A stretch of DNA of 64,000 nt, from the NCBI GenBank assembly GCA_016209035.1, contig JACQWX010000103.1, positions 1-64,000 on the forward strand, in the 5' to 3' direction. Shown piece by piece: positions 43,396 to 51,529 of the stretch. The position numbers and the translations under genes are program-made. A model generated the notes under the pieces. The model ran no database searches. It was not told the origin of the DNA and saw nothing but the letters and a program-made list of their open reading frames with translations. The stretch's first letter is position 1. Each line of letters opens with the position of its first letter. The stretch is from Elusimicrobiota bacterium. Lineage in GTDB: Bacteria > Elusimicrobiota > Elusimicrobia > UBA1565 > UBA9628.

Positions 43396-43999
43396 ACTAT
43401 TGGTCGAGGAAAGCTCCGCCGAAGCGGCGCTGAACGTCCTTCTGCCCAGGATCTTGGGCCGGAAGCATACTTTCAAGGTCTACCCGCACCAAGGGAAGAC
43501 GGACCCGCTGGCAGTCCTGCCACACCGTTTGCGCGCCTATCGGGCCATGATCCAGGCAGGTTGGAACGATTGCCGCATCGCGGTGCTTTTGGATAGAGAC
43601 AGAGACGCCTGCCTCGATCTTAAGAGGCGCGTGGAAGCCATGGCGATTGCGGCTGGCCTTTCCACGAAATCCAAGCCCCGACGCAGACGCTTCGTCGCAC
43701 TCAGCCGGATTGCCATCGAGGAGTTGGAGGCTTGGTTTTTCGGTGACCGGCAGGCGGTCGTGAAAGCCTATCCGCGCCTGGGAGGCAAGAAGCTCCGGTG
43801 GCCCCCGATGCCGGACCGCATTTCTGGTGGAACTTGGGAAACCTTTGAGCGCTTGCTTCAGCGGGACGGCTATCACAAGTCCGGCTACACCAAGGTTCAC
43901 GGCGCCCGTATCATCGCCGAACAGATGGACCCCCAAAAGAACACTTCGCCGAGTTTTCGGTGCTTTAGGGACGGCTTGCTGGCTCTGGCCGCTGCATGA
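43385..43999 (+). CDS. DUF4276 (TOPRIM-like) partner protein
   Basis: 204 residues. The acidic start [16 protein letters not shown], the DxD-like [14 protein letters not shown] and [13 protein letters not shown] fit the DUF4276 family, a TOPRIM-like fold found beside OLD-type ATPases. It probably acts as the nuclease or effector of the ATPase gene product. ATGA overlap with hsdR: the pair is embedded in the R-M operon between hsdS and hsdR and must be expressed with it. Confidence 0.78.
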   Translation: MHIELLVEESSAEAALNVLLPRILGRKHTFKVYPHQGKTDPLAVLPHRLRAYRAMIQAGWNDCRIAVLLDRDRDACLDLKRRVEAMAIAAGLSTKSKPRRRRFVALSRIAIEELEAWFFGDRQAVVKAYPRLGGKKLRWPPMPDRISGGTWETFERLLQRDGYHKSGYTKVHGARIIAEQMDPQKNTSPSFRCFRDGLLALAAA

Positions 44000-46900
44000 A
44001 CCGGAGGTTCACCGAATCCGAAGTCGAAGAAGCCTCCCTCGGCTGGTTCTCCGGCCTCGAATACACCGTGCTCCACGGCCCCGAGATCGCGCCCGGAGAG
44101 TTGCTTGCCGAACGCGCCGGCTACGAAACCGTCATCCTCGAAAAGCGCCTGCGCAAAGCCCTATCCGACCTCAACCCAGACATCCCGCAGGACGCACTCG
44201 AAGAGGCCCTGCGCCGGCTCACCCGCGCCGAGCACCCCGGCCTCCTTGAGAACAACCACCAATTCCATAGCTACCTGACCCAGGGCGTCCCGGTCGAGTA
44301 CCAAGCCGAGGGCCGCAACATTCACGACTACGCCCATCTGGTGGACTTCGACCACCCGGAGCAGAACGACTTCGCGGCCGTCAACCAATTCACCATCATC
44401 GAAAACCGCCGCAATCGCCGGCCTGACATCATCGTATTCGTCAACGGCCTGCCCCTGGCCGTCTTGGAGCTTAAGAACCCGGCCAATGAGAACGCCACGG
44501 CCAAGGAAGCCTTCAAGCAGTTCCAGACCTACAAGGCCGATATCCCGTCCCTTTTCTCCTACAACGAGGTCCTGGTCGCATCCGACGGCATAGACGCCCG
44601 GGCCGGAACCCTGACATCGAACTGGGAGCGCTTCATGCCTTGGCGGACGGTGGACGGGGAAAACCCGGCCCCTGCCGCCTCGCCGCAACTTGAGGTCATG
44701 CTCAAGGGCATGTTCGACAAACGCCGCTTCCTGGACCTCATCCGGCATTTCATCGTTTTCGAGAAGACCCGCACGGGCGCGGCTTCGGCCAAGAAGATGG
44801 CGGCCTACCATCAGTTCCGCGCGGTTCACAAGGCCGTGCAGGCCACGGTCAAGGCAATCAGGGGTGACAAGAGGATCGGCATCGTCTGGCACACCCAAGG
44901 CTCCGGCAAGAGCCTGACCATGGGCTTCTATTCAGGCAAGATTGTCCTGCGGCCCGAGCTGGCCAATCCCACCTTGATCGTGCTTACGGACAGAAACGAC
45001 CTGGACGACCAACTCTTTCAGACCTTCTCGGCCTGCTCGGAGCTTCTGCGCCAGACCCCGGTCCAGGCGGAGAACCGGGCTCAGCTGAGGGAACTCCTTA
45101 AAACCGCTTCCGGCGGGGTGGTGTTCACCACCATCCAGAAGTTCCTGCCTGAAGAGAAGGGCGACCGCTATCCTCAACTCTCCGATCGTCGCAACATCGT
45201 GGTCATCGCGGACGAGGCCCACCGGAGCCAGTACGACTTCATAGACGGCTTCGCAAAACACATGCGCGACGCCCTGCCGCATGCCTCCTTCATCGGCTTC
45301 ACCGCCACCCCGATTGAGTCGGCCGACAAGAGCACCCCAGCGGTTTTCGGCGACTACATCGACATCTACGACGTGCACCAGGCCATCGATGACAAGGCCA
45401 CGGTGCCCATCTACTACGAGGCCCGGCTGGCCAAGTTGGAGCTCAAGGCCAGCGAAAAGCCCAAGATAGACCCGCAGTTCGAGGAAGTAACCGAGGGCGA
45501 AGAGGAAAACGCCCGGCGCAAGCTCAAGAGCAAGTGGGCAAGGCTGGAATCCCTGGTCGGCGCGGACAAGCGCATCGGGCAGGTGGCCCAGGACATCGTG
45601 CATCACTTTGAGAAGCGCGGTGAGGTCCTGGAGGGCAAGGGCATCGTCGTGTGCATGAGCCGGCGCATCTGCGTGAATCTCTACGACGCCATCGCAAAGC
45701 TCCGGCCCCAATGGCGCCGGGCAGACGACGACAAGGGACTGGTCAAGGTCGTCATGACCGGCTCAGCCACGGACCCGGTGGAATGGCAGCAACACATCCG
45801 GGACAAGGCGCGGCGGCACAAACTGGGAGACATATTCAAAGACCCTGCCTCGCCCTTCAAGCTGGTCCTAGTGCGGGACATGTGGCTCACGGGTTTTGAC
45901 GTGCCGTCCCTGCACACGATGTACGTGGACAAGCCCATGCGCGGCCACGGCCTCATGCAGGCCATCGCCCGGGTCAACCGGGTATTCAAGGACAAGCCGG
46001 GCGGCCAAGTCGTAGATTATCTGGGCATCGCCCATGAGTTAAAGAAAGCCCTGGCGGAGTACTCGGACAAGGACAGGGACGACACCGGCATCCCGCAGGA
46101 CGTGGCCGTCTCGATCCTGTTGGAGAAAGCCGAGGTCTGCAGGGGGATCCTCCACGGCTTCAACTACGCGCCCTTCTTCAAGGAGACCCCTTCCAAGCGG
46201 CTTGGGCTAATGAAAGCCGCCATGGAGCATGTCTTGACTCAAAAGGACGGGAAAGTCCGCTTCATGAAGGCCGTCACCGAGCTTTCCAAGGCATTCGCTT
46301 TGGCCGTCCCCAATGAGAAGGCCCTGGCCATCCGGGACGAGGTCGGTTTCCTCCAGGCCCTGAGGGCGGCTTTCGTCAAGAACACGGGGACGGACGGCAA
46401 GGACCCAGAGGACCTGGATTCAGCCATCCAGCAGATTGTTTCCAAGGCGGTCGCATCGGACCAGGTGGTGGACATCTTCGGCGCGGCAGGGCTGCAGCGG
46501 CCGGACATCTCCATCCTTTCGGACGCCTTCCTCGCAGAGGTCCGGGGGATGCCGCAAAAAAACCTGGCCGTGGAGGCCCTAAGGAAGCTCCTCAACGACT
46601 CCATCAAGCTCCGCTCTCAGAAGTTCCTGGTGCAGTCGCGCTCCTTCGCCGAGATGCTCGAAGAGACCATCCGCAAGTACCACAACCGCGCCATCGAGGC
46701 CGCGGCGGTCATCGAGGAGCTCATCCGGCTGGCCAAGGAGATGCGGGAAGCCCACAAGCGCGGGGAGAAGATGGGGCTCTCCGAGGACGAGTTGGCCTTC
46801 TACGACGCCCTGGAAACCAACGACAGCGCGGTCAAGGTCCTGGGGGACGAGACCCTCCGTGACATCGCCCGCGAGATCGTGGAGACGGTCCGGGGCAACG

Positions 46901-47061
46901 TCTCCATCGACTGGACGGTCAAGGAGAGCGTCCGGGCCAAGTTGAGGGCCCTGGTCAAGCGCGTCCTGCGCAAGCACGGCTACCCTCCGGACAAGGCTGA
47001 GAAGGCCACGCAGACCGTCCTGGAGCAGGCGGAACTCATCGCCAAGGATTGGGCGAGCTAA
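43996..47061 (+). CDS. hsdR: Type I restriction enzyme endonuclease/translocase subunit
   Basis: 1021 residues, normal length. The N-terminal nuclease domain carries the PD-ExK-like [19 protein letters not shown]. The SF2 motor follows with [14 protein letters not shown] (Walker A), [13 protein letters not shown] (DEAH box), GFTATPIE, and motif [19 protein letters not shown]. The C-terminal helical region contacts HsdM. The stop overlaps the ATG of the SWIM fragment by 1 bp. It cuts unmethylated DNA after translocation with HsdM-HsdS. Confidence 0.93.
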   Translation: MNRRFTESEVEEASLGWFSGLEYTVLHGPEIAPGELLAERAGYETVILEKRLRKALSDLNPDIPQDALEEALRRLTRAEHPGLLENNHQFHSYLTQGVPVEYQAEGRNIHDYAHLVDFDHPEQNDFAAVNQFTIIENRRNRRPDIIVFVNGLPLAVLELKNPANENATAKEAFKQFQTYKADIPSLFSYNEVLVASDGIDARAGTLTSNWERFMPWRTVDGENPAPAASPQLEVMLKGMFDKRRFLDLIRHFIVFEKTRTGAASAKKMAAYHQFRAVHKAVQATVKAIRGDKRIGIVWHTQGSGKSLTMGFYSGKIVLRPELANPTLIVLTDRNDLDDQLFQTFSACSELLRQTPVQAENRAQLRELLKTASGGVVFTTIQKFLPEEKGDRYPQLSDRRNIVVIADEAHRSQYDFIDGFAKHMRDALPHASFIGFTATPIESADKSTPAVFGDYIDIYDVHQAIDDKATVPIYYEARLAKLELKASEKPKIDPQFEEVTEGEEENARRKLKSKWARLESLVGADKRIGQVAQDIVHHFEKRGEVLEGKGIVVCMSRRICVNLYDAIAKLRPQWRRADDDKGLVKVVMTGSATDPVEWQQHIRDKARRHKLGDIFKDPASPFKLVLVRDMWLTGFDVPSLHTMYVDKPMRGHGLMQAIARVNRVFKDKPGGQVVDYLGIAHELKKALAEYSDKDRDDTGIPQDVAVSILLEKAEVCRGILHGFNYAPFFKETPSKRLGLMKAAMEHVLTQKDGKVRFMKAVTELSKAFALAVPNEKALAIRDEVGFLQALRAAFVKNTGTDGKDPEDLDSAIQQIVSKAVASDQVVDIFGAAGLQRPDISILSDAFLAEVRGMPQKNLAVEALRKLLNDSIKLRSQKFLVQSRSFAEMLEETIRKYHNRAIEAAAVIEELIRLAKEMREAHKRGEKMGLSEDELAFYDALETNDSAVKVLGDETLRDIAREIVETVRGNVSIDWTVKESVRAKLRALVKRVLRKHGYPPDKAEKATQTVLEQAELIAKDWAS

Positions 47062-47276
47062 TGACTGGCGCGTCTCTAAGAAAGCTGTTGAACCGAACCG
47101 CCATCAGGGACTTGGCCGATGAGCGGTCATTCTCCCGAGGCGAGGAATACCAGGCCAGCGGCCGGGTGGGGTCCATCACCGACCACGGCGACCTGATCGT
47201 CGCCGAGGTCCAGGGAACGCGTGACTACCGCAAGAAGTTTACAAGAGACTCTGAGGGAAACCCATGGAACGTATAG
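47061..47276 (+). pseudogene. N-terminal fragment of a SWIM zinc-finger protein
   Basis: 71 codons: IRDLADERSFSRGEEYQASG, RVGSITDHGDLIVAEVQGTR, DYRKKF. This is how SWIM zinc-finger proteins begin. The CxCx(n)CxH zinc motif that should follow after DYR is absent. The frame runs into the start of the NifH-D fusion and stops. The break at about 47235 is therefore the right-hand junction of the island with the nitrogenase-like operon. SWIM genes are common partners of type I R-M loci. Confidence 0.65.
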
Positions 47277-49609
47277 CGATCTTCGGCAAAGGCGGCATCG
47301 GCAAATCCACCCTGGCGGGCAACCTCGCGGCGGTCTACGCCAAGGCCGGCAAGAGGGTGCTCCTGGTGGGCTGCGACCCGAAGCACGACACGACCGTGGC
47401 CCTCACCGAGGGCAGGCCCATCCGCACCGTGGTGGAGCAGTCCATGTTCATGGACGCCGCGGGCGGCGACGTCTCCAAGGTCCTGGTGCGCGGCAGGCTC
47501 GGCGTGGACTGCGTCGAGGCGGGAGGGCCCGAGCCTGGCATCGGCTGCGCGGGCCGGGGCATCTCGCGCATGATCGAGCTCCTGGATGGCGGGGGGCTTC
47601 TCAGGCAGGAGCGCCACGACGTCGCGCTCTTCGACGTGCTGGGCGACGTGGTCTGCGGAGGGTTCGCCGCCCCTTTAAGGCAAGGGTTCGCGGACAAGGT
47701 GGTCATCGTCACCTCAGAGGAGCTGATGTCCCTCTACGCCGTCAACAACATCTCCCGCGCCATCCGCAACTACGCCGCCAACGGCATCGCGTTGGCGGGC
47801 TTGGTCGCCAACCTGCGCGACCGCGTGGTGGACCGCAAGGCGCTGGAGCGCTTCGCCGAATTCCTCGGCACGCGGGTCCTCGCTTTCCTTCCCCACGACC
47901 CAGCCGTGCGGGAGGCCGAGCTGCGGCGGGTCACCGCGGTGGAGCACGCCCCGGGGTCCGAGGTGGCCAAGAAGGTCACGGCCCTGGCCAAGGATCTGCT
48001 CAAGTTCGAGCGCGGCCGGGCCAAGGTCCCGACCCCGCTCTCGGACGAGAGCTTCCACGAGCTTTCGCGACAGGATTTTGTCGGCGTGCCGAGGGCGTCG
48101 CAAGAGGCCTCTCAGCCGTCTCCCCGGGGTGCTCCCTTTGTCCAGACGCCTGTTCCCGCGGAGGCAGACATGCCGACTCCGCTCCCGTCAGGAGCGGAAT
48201 TGGAAAAGGAACTGTCTTGGCAAGCCTCGCTCTGGAAGGGAAGTCCGGGCCCGAACTCCCAGGTCTGGGGCTCGCCAGACCAGTGGCGGCGCTTCTTCTG
48301 CGACTTCGAGACCCGCAGGCACGCCCGGACCAGGCTGGAGGTCCAAGCTCCCGTGATTCACGTCTGGCACCAGGACCTCGAATGCTCCTATGCCACGCCG
48401 GACTACTTCTACGCCGGCCTGCCCTCTTTCTTCAAATTCCCCTGGCCGCGGCCGATCGGGCCGGAAGGCGACGAGGGTCCCGACGGGCGGCAAGAGGGAC
48501 CGGACGCGCCGCAAGGGCCTGAGGAGATGGGGGTCCGCGAGGCCATGACCAACCTGCGGGACCTCGACGTCATCCACGGCGGCGGCAGGAAGCTCGACGA
48601 GACCCTCGGGCTCGCCGTGGCGCGCGCCGAGGGCAAGGCCCAGGCCGTGGTAGTGCACTCGACCTGCGTGCCGACCGTGATCGGCGACGACGCCAAGGCC
48701 GTGGTGGATCGCTGGCAGAAGCGCTCCAAGATCCCCATCGTCTACACCAATCCGGCCGAGACGAACGAGGAGGTCGATCTGGGCCTGCTCCTGTTCAAGA
48801 AGCTGCAGAACAAGCGCCCGCTGGCGCACGCTCGGCGCGGGCGCTCCGTCAACCTGGCGGGCTTCCCCGAGGGCCAGGCCCTCAAGGAACTCGTTGGCCT
48901 TCTGCGGGAGGCCGGGGTCGGGATCAACAGCCGCGTCCTGCCGGCCTTGAGCCCGGACGCTGCCCGGCGCTACTTGGACGCCGGGGTCCAGATCCTCTAC
49001 CCCAACGGCGCCTACGAGGAGGCCTACAAGGAGTTCTTCGAGCCCCTTCCCATCCGCACCGTCACGCTCGATGCCCCGTATGGCGTCGAGGCGACCGTGA
49101 AGTGGCTGGAAACCGTGGCTGCCGAGGCTGGTGTGAAAGGTCGGGGCGTCGCGGTCTTCAAGAAGGCCTGGGAGGCCTCGGCTCCGGCATGGGCCGCGGG
49201 ACGCAAGGAGGCGGCCAAGCATGCCCTTGGCTTCGTGGTGGACGGCCATCATGTCGGCCGGCTGACCGACCCATTGCAGATGTGGGGCGTCCCGGTGCTC
49301 CGGCTCCTCATGGAGATGGGCTTCGGCGTGCAGGTCCTGTGCCACGGGAAGGGCAAGGTAACCCCGAATCTCGCCTTCTTCCAGACCAGCGAGGAACTGG
49401 GTAAGCTCTTGAAAGAGGGGAGGTTCCAAGCGGTCTATTCGGAGTACGCCTGCGACCGACGGCTGGCCGAAGCGGGCAAGGCGCAGTTCTCCCTGGAGCC
49501 GTTCGAGATGGGCCTGGCGGGCGGGGTGCGCACCATGAAAGCCTTGAACGGCATCTGCGGGTGGCCGTTCTACAGGAGATACGGGAAATACATAGGAGGA
49601 GCCCTATGA
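47264..49609 (+). CDS. NifH-like/NifD-like fusion protein
   Basis: 781 residues. Residues 1-255 are a NifH/BchL-type ATPase: Walker A FGKGGIGKST, cluster ligands Cys95 (GGPEPGIGCAGRG) and Cys131 (FDVLGDVVCGGF), and Arg98 at the ADP-ribosylation site position. A Pro-rich linker (255-315) leads to a nitrogenase component 1 domain with DLECSYATP (Cys374) and HSTCVPTVIGDDA (Cys468), ending FQAVYSEYACDRRLAEAGKA. Reductase and catalytic subunit are thus joined, unlike any Nif, Bch, Chl or Cfb system I know of. Shine-Dalgarno GAGGG lies 6 nt before the ATG. Electrons would pass from the NifH dimer to the D-K cluster. Confidence 0.85.
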   Translation: MERIAIFGKGGIGKSTLAGNLAAVYAKAGKRVLLVGCDPKHDTTVALTEGRPIRTVVEQSMFMDAAGGDVSKVLVRGRLGVDCVEAGGPEPGIGCAGRGISRMIELLDGGGLLRQERHDVALFDVLGDVVCGGFAAPLRQGFADKVVIVTSEELMSLYAVNNISRAIRNYAANGIALAGLVANLRDRVVDRKALERFAEFLGTRVLAFLPHDPAVREAELRRVTAVEHAPGSEVAKKVTALAKDLLKFERGRAKVPTPLSDESFHELSRQDFVGVPRASQEASQPSPRGAPFVQTPVPAEADMPTPLPSGAELEKELSWQASLWKGSPGPNSQVWGSPDQWRRFFCDFETRRHARTRLEVQAPVIHVWHQDLECSYATPDYFYAGLPSFFKFPWPRPIGPEGDEGPDGRQEGPDAPQGPEEMGVREAMTNLRDLDVIHGGGRKLDETLGLAVARAEGKAQAVVVHSTCVPTVIGDDAKAVVDRWQKRSKIPIVYTNPAETNEEVDLGLLLFKKLQNKRPLAHARRGRSVNLAGFPEGQALKELVGLLREAGVGINSRVLPALSPDAARRYLDAGVQILYPNGAYEEAYKEFFEPLPIRTVTLDAPYGVEATVKWLETVAAEAGVKGRGVAVFKKAWEASAPAWAAGRKEAAKHALGFVVDGHHVGRLTDPLQMWGVPVLRLLMEMGFGVQVLCHGKGKVTPNLAFFQTSEELGKLLKEGRFQAVYSEYACDRRLAEAGKAQFSLEPFEMGLAGGVRTMKALNGICGWPFYRRYGKYIGGAL

Positions 49610-50919
49610 AACGAAGCTCCCCCCCCCTCTCTTCGCGCCTCCCCCGCGGGGGGAGGCTTGAGGATGCAAGCACCCCCGCGAATTTCCCGACCCTGCTCGG
49701 GGTCTACCTCGCGGTGAACGCGATCAGGGATGCCTACATCCTGGTGGACGGCCCGGACTGCACCCTATACAAGGCGCACTTCATCCACGGCAGGCACGAT
49801 CTCAACTCCACGCTCCTCTCCATCACCGGCCGGCACCGCGTGCTCTTCACCAACGTCTGTTCGCGCGGCGTGGTCAAGGAGCACGACGCGGTCCTGAAGC
49901 GCCACCTCCTGACCCTCGACGGCCTGGAGGAGTCCGGCCTGCTCCTGGTCACGGCGCTTCCCATGTGCTCCATCACGGGAGTGGACTACGGCCGCGTCAT
50001 CCGGTCCCTCAAGGGGAAGCTCTCGAAGCCGGCGGTGGACATCCCCCCCGACTCCCTGGCGGGCGATTGGCTCGACGGCTACGGCCAGGCCCTGGCCTCC
50101 TTGGCCCGGGGGCTCGGCGCCTCCAAGGGACGCGGGAGGAAGGACCGCGTCGCCTTGGTCGGCTATCTCATGGACAGGAACGAGGCCGACCATCTCGCGA
50201 ACCTTGCGGAACTGCGCAGGATGCTAGGCGCGCTGAAGCTCGATCTGGTCTCGGTGTGGCTGGATGGCGGGCCCGCGTCAGCCCTGAAGGCCGTGGAGGA
50301 AGCCGAGGTCATCGTCTCGCTCCCCCATGGCCGGGCCGCCGCCCGGCGGCTGGCCGAAGCCACCGGCGCGGGGCTCGTGGAGACACGGCTCCCCTTCGGC
50401 CTGCCTTCTACCTCGGCCTTCCTGCGGGAGGTGGGCTCGGCCACGGGCAGGAAGGCCGAGGCAGAAGCTTTTATCGAGGAAGAGTTGTCGCGGATCATCC
50501 CTAGGCTGAAGTGGATCGTCCCGCACCTCTTCCTCGGCCGCAAGGCCGCCTTCATGGGCGACCCCCACCTGCTCGACGGCTTCCTGGACATCGCGGAAGA
50601 CCTGGGCCTGGAGGTCGAGGGCGCCATCGTGCGGGGCCGGCGCGCCCACGGGGGCGGCCGCGAAGGGATTGCGGTCCTCCACGAGCCGCCCGTGTCCTCT
50701 TCCGAGGTCGAGAGGCTCATGCGCGCCCCCAAGGACCTCTTCGTGACGTGTTGGTGCGAGCGGGAGTGGCCCCGCCTGGCGGGCCGCGTCATGGAGTTCG
50801 GCTTCCCCAGCTACCGCCACCACGCCCTCTACGAGAGGCCGTTCCTGGGGTTCAACGGGTTCCTGGGGTTCGTGGAGAGGATGGCGGACGCGCTTTCCGA
50901 GTCGGACCGCGGCCCCTAG
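49606..50919 (+). CDS. Nitrogenase component 1 K-like subunit with three conserved Cys
   Basis: 437 residues. Cys52 (VDGPDCTLYKAHFIHGRHD), Cys85 (FTNVCSRGVVKEHDAV) and Cys121 (ALPMCSITGVDY) correspond in order and context to the three P-cluster ligands of NifK. It is thus the most complete of the three K-like proteins in the window. The first 27 residues (SSPPLSSRLPRGGRLEDAS) come from a palindromic repeat inserted in frame. Its ATG overlaps the stop of the fusion gene (ATGA), so they are partners. It is convergent with the prepilin gene, 1 bp apart. Confidence 0.82.
   Translation: MKRSSPPLSSRLPRGGRLEDASTPANFPTLLGVYLAVNAIRDAYILVDGPDCTLYKAHFIHGRHDLNSTLLSITGRHRVLFTNVCSRGVVKEHDAVLKRHLLTLDGLEESGLLLVTALPMCSITGVDYGRVIRSLKGKLSKPAVDIPPDSLAGDWLDGYGQALASLARGLGASKGRGRKDRVALVGYLMDRNEADHLANLAELRRMLGALKLDLVSVWLDGGPASALKAVEEAEVIVSLPHGRAAARRLAEATGAGLVETRLPFGLPSTSAFLREVGSATGRKAEAEAFIEEELSRIIPRLKWIVPHLFLGRKAAFMGDPHLLDGFLDIAEDLGLEVEGAIVRGRRAHGGGREGIAVLHEPPVSSSEVERLMRAPKDLFVTCWCEREWPRLAGRVMEFGFPSYRHHALYERPFLGFNGFLGFVERMADALSESDRGP
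49634..49660. repeat. Palindromic repeat copy B inside the K-like gene
   Basis: CGCGCCTCCCCC, loop, GGGGGAGGCTTG: the reverse orientation of copy A at 37116-37140, sharing both palindrome arms and the CAAG and GCG flanks. It encodes SRLPRGGRLE without breaking the frame, in the poorly conserved N-terminus. Confidence 0.55.
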
Positions 50920-50920
50920 G

Positions 50921-51421
50921 TCAGTATTCCGTCCAGAACGAGCCCCTCATGTCCGTGTGCACGCAGCCGACCCACAACTCCCCCTGGGTCCTCTCGCGCT
51001 GGGTTCCGAACGGGCCCACGGCCCCGCACATGGTGCCGTCGTCGCTCCAGTAGGCCCAGCCGCCCCTGTCGTTGGTGTAGAGCATGTTGCAGCCGTCCGT
51101 GGCGTTGTTGTACACGGCGCTGGTCTCCGGGTGGTAGTCGGGGGCGGTGACCTTGGGGATGGCTGCGATATATTTCCCGGCGATGGTCAGGGAGGAGAGA
51201 TCGTCGGACGGGAACGTCCCCTCCATGTCGGAGTAGTAGATCGTCAGCGCCGAGCGGATCGCCCCCAGGCCGCCCTTGCTCTTGCCTTCGCGGGACTTCC
51301 GGATGAGGTCCGCGAATTTTGGGATGGCGATCGCGGCCAGGATGCCGATGATGGAGACCACGATCATCAGCTCGATGAGCGTGAATCCCGGAGCGCCGAA
51401 TCTCGACCGCGTCGCTTTCAT
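50921..51421 (-). CDS. Type IV pilin/pseudopilin-like protein
   Basis: 166 residues. Prepilin leader with cleavage after Gly12 in APGFTLIELMIVVSIIGILA (Glu+5 present), then the standard hydrophobic helix. The pilin headdomain carries Cys (DGCNML, GTMCGAV, VGCVHTD) and an acidic, Tyr/Ser/Thr-rich surface. It resembles the GspG-like pseudopilins that are abundant in Elusimicrobiota. No pilus assembly genes are nearby. A GGGGGTG Shine-Dalgarno precedes the ATG, with a TAAAAT -10-like box about 68 nt upstream. Confidence 0.88.
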   Translation of the reverse strand: MKATRSRFGAPGFTLIELMIVVSIIGILAAIAIPKFADLIRKSREGKSKGGLGAIRSALTIYYSDMEGTFPSDDLSSLTIAGKYIAAIPKVTAPDYHPETSAVYNNATDGCNMLYTNDRGGWAYWSDDGTMCGAVGPFGTQRERTQGELWVGCVHTDMRGSFWTEY

Positions 51422-51529
51422 AGCCGCACCCCCTGTCTTGCCGTTATGAGATGGGCGTGGCTACTTTGAGACGACAGTCCAGAGTGTGATTTTACAACAC
51501 TTTTTTGGCATTGCGCTCTCCGAGATGCA

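Noticed and set aside
27734-50919. Idea that the cluster is a true N2-fixing nitrogenase
   Set aside because: NifH and NifD are fused, no NifB, NifE, NifN, NifV or molybdenum genes are near, the Cys sets of two K-like proteins are incomplete, and no FeMo-cofactor His/Cys pair could be placed. A tetrapyrrole reductase of the BchLNB or CfbCD type also does not fit well, since no tetrapyrrole genes are in the window.
50921-51421. The prepilin gene as a member of the nitrogenase-like operon
   Set aside because: It is on the opposite strand and convergent, with its own Shine-Dalgarno. A functional link to the A24-like protein is possible but is not shown by the arrangement.
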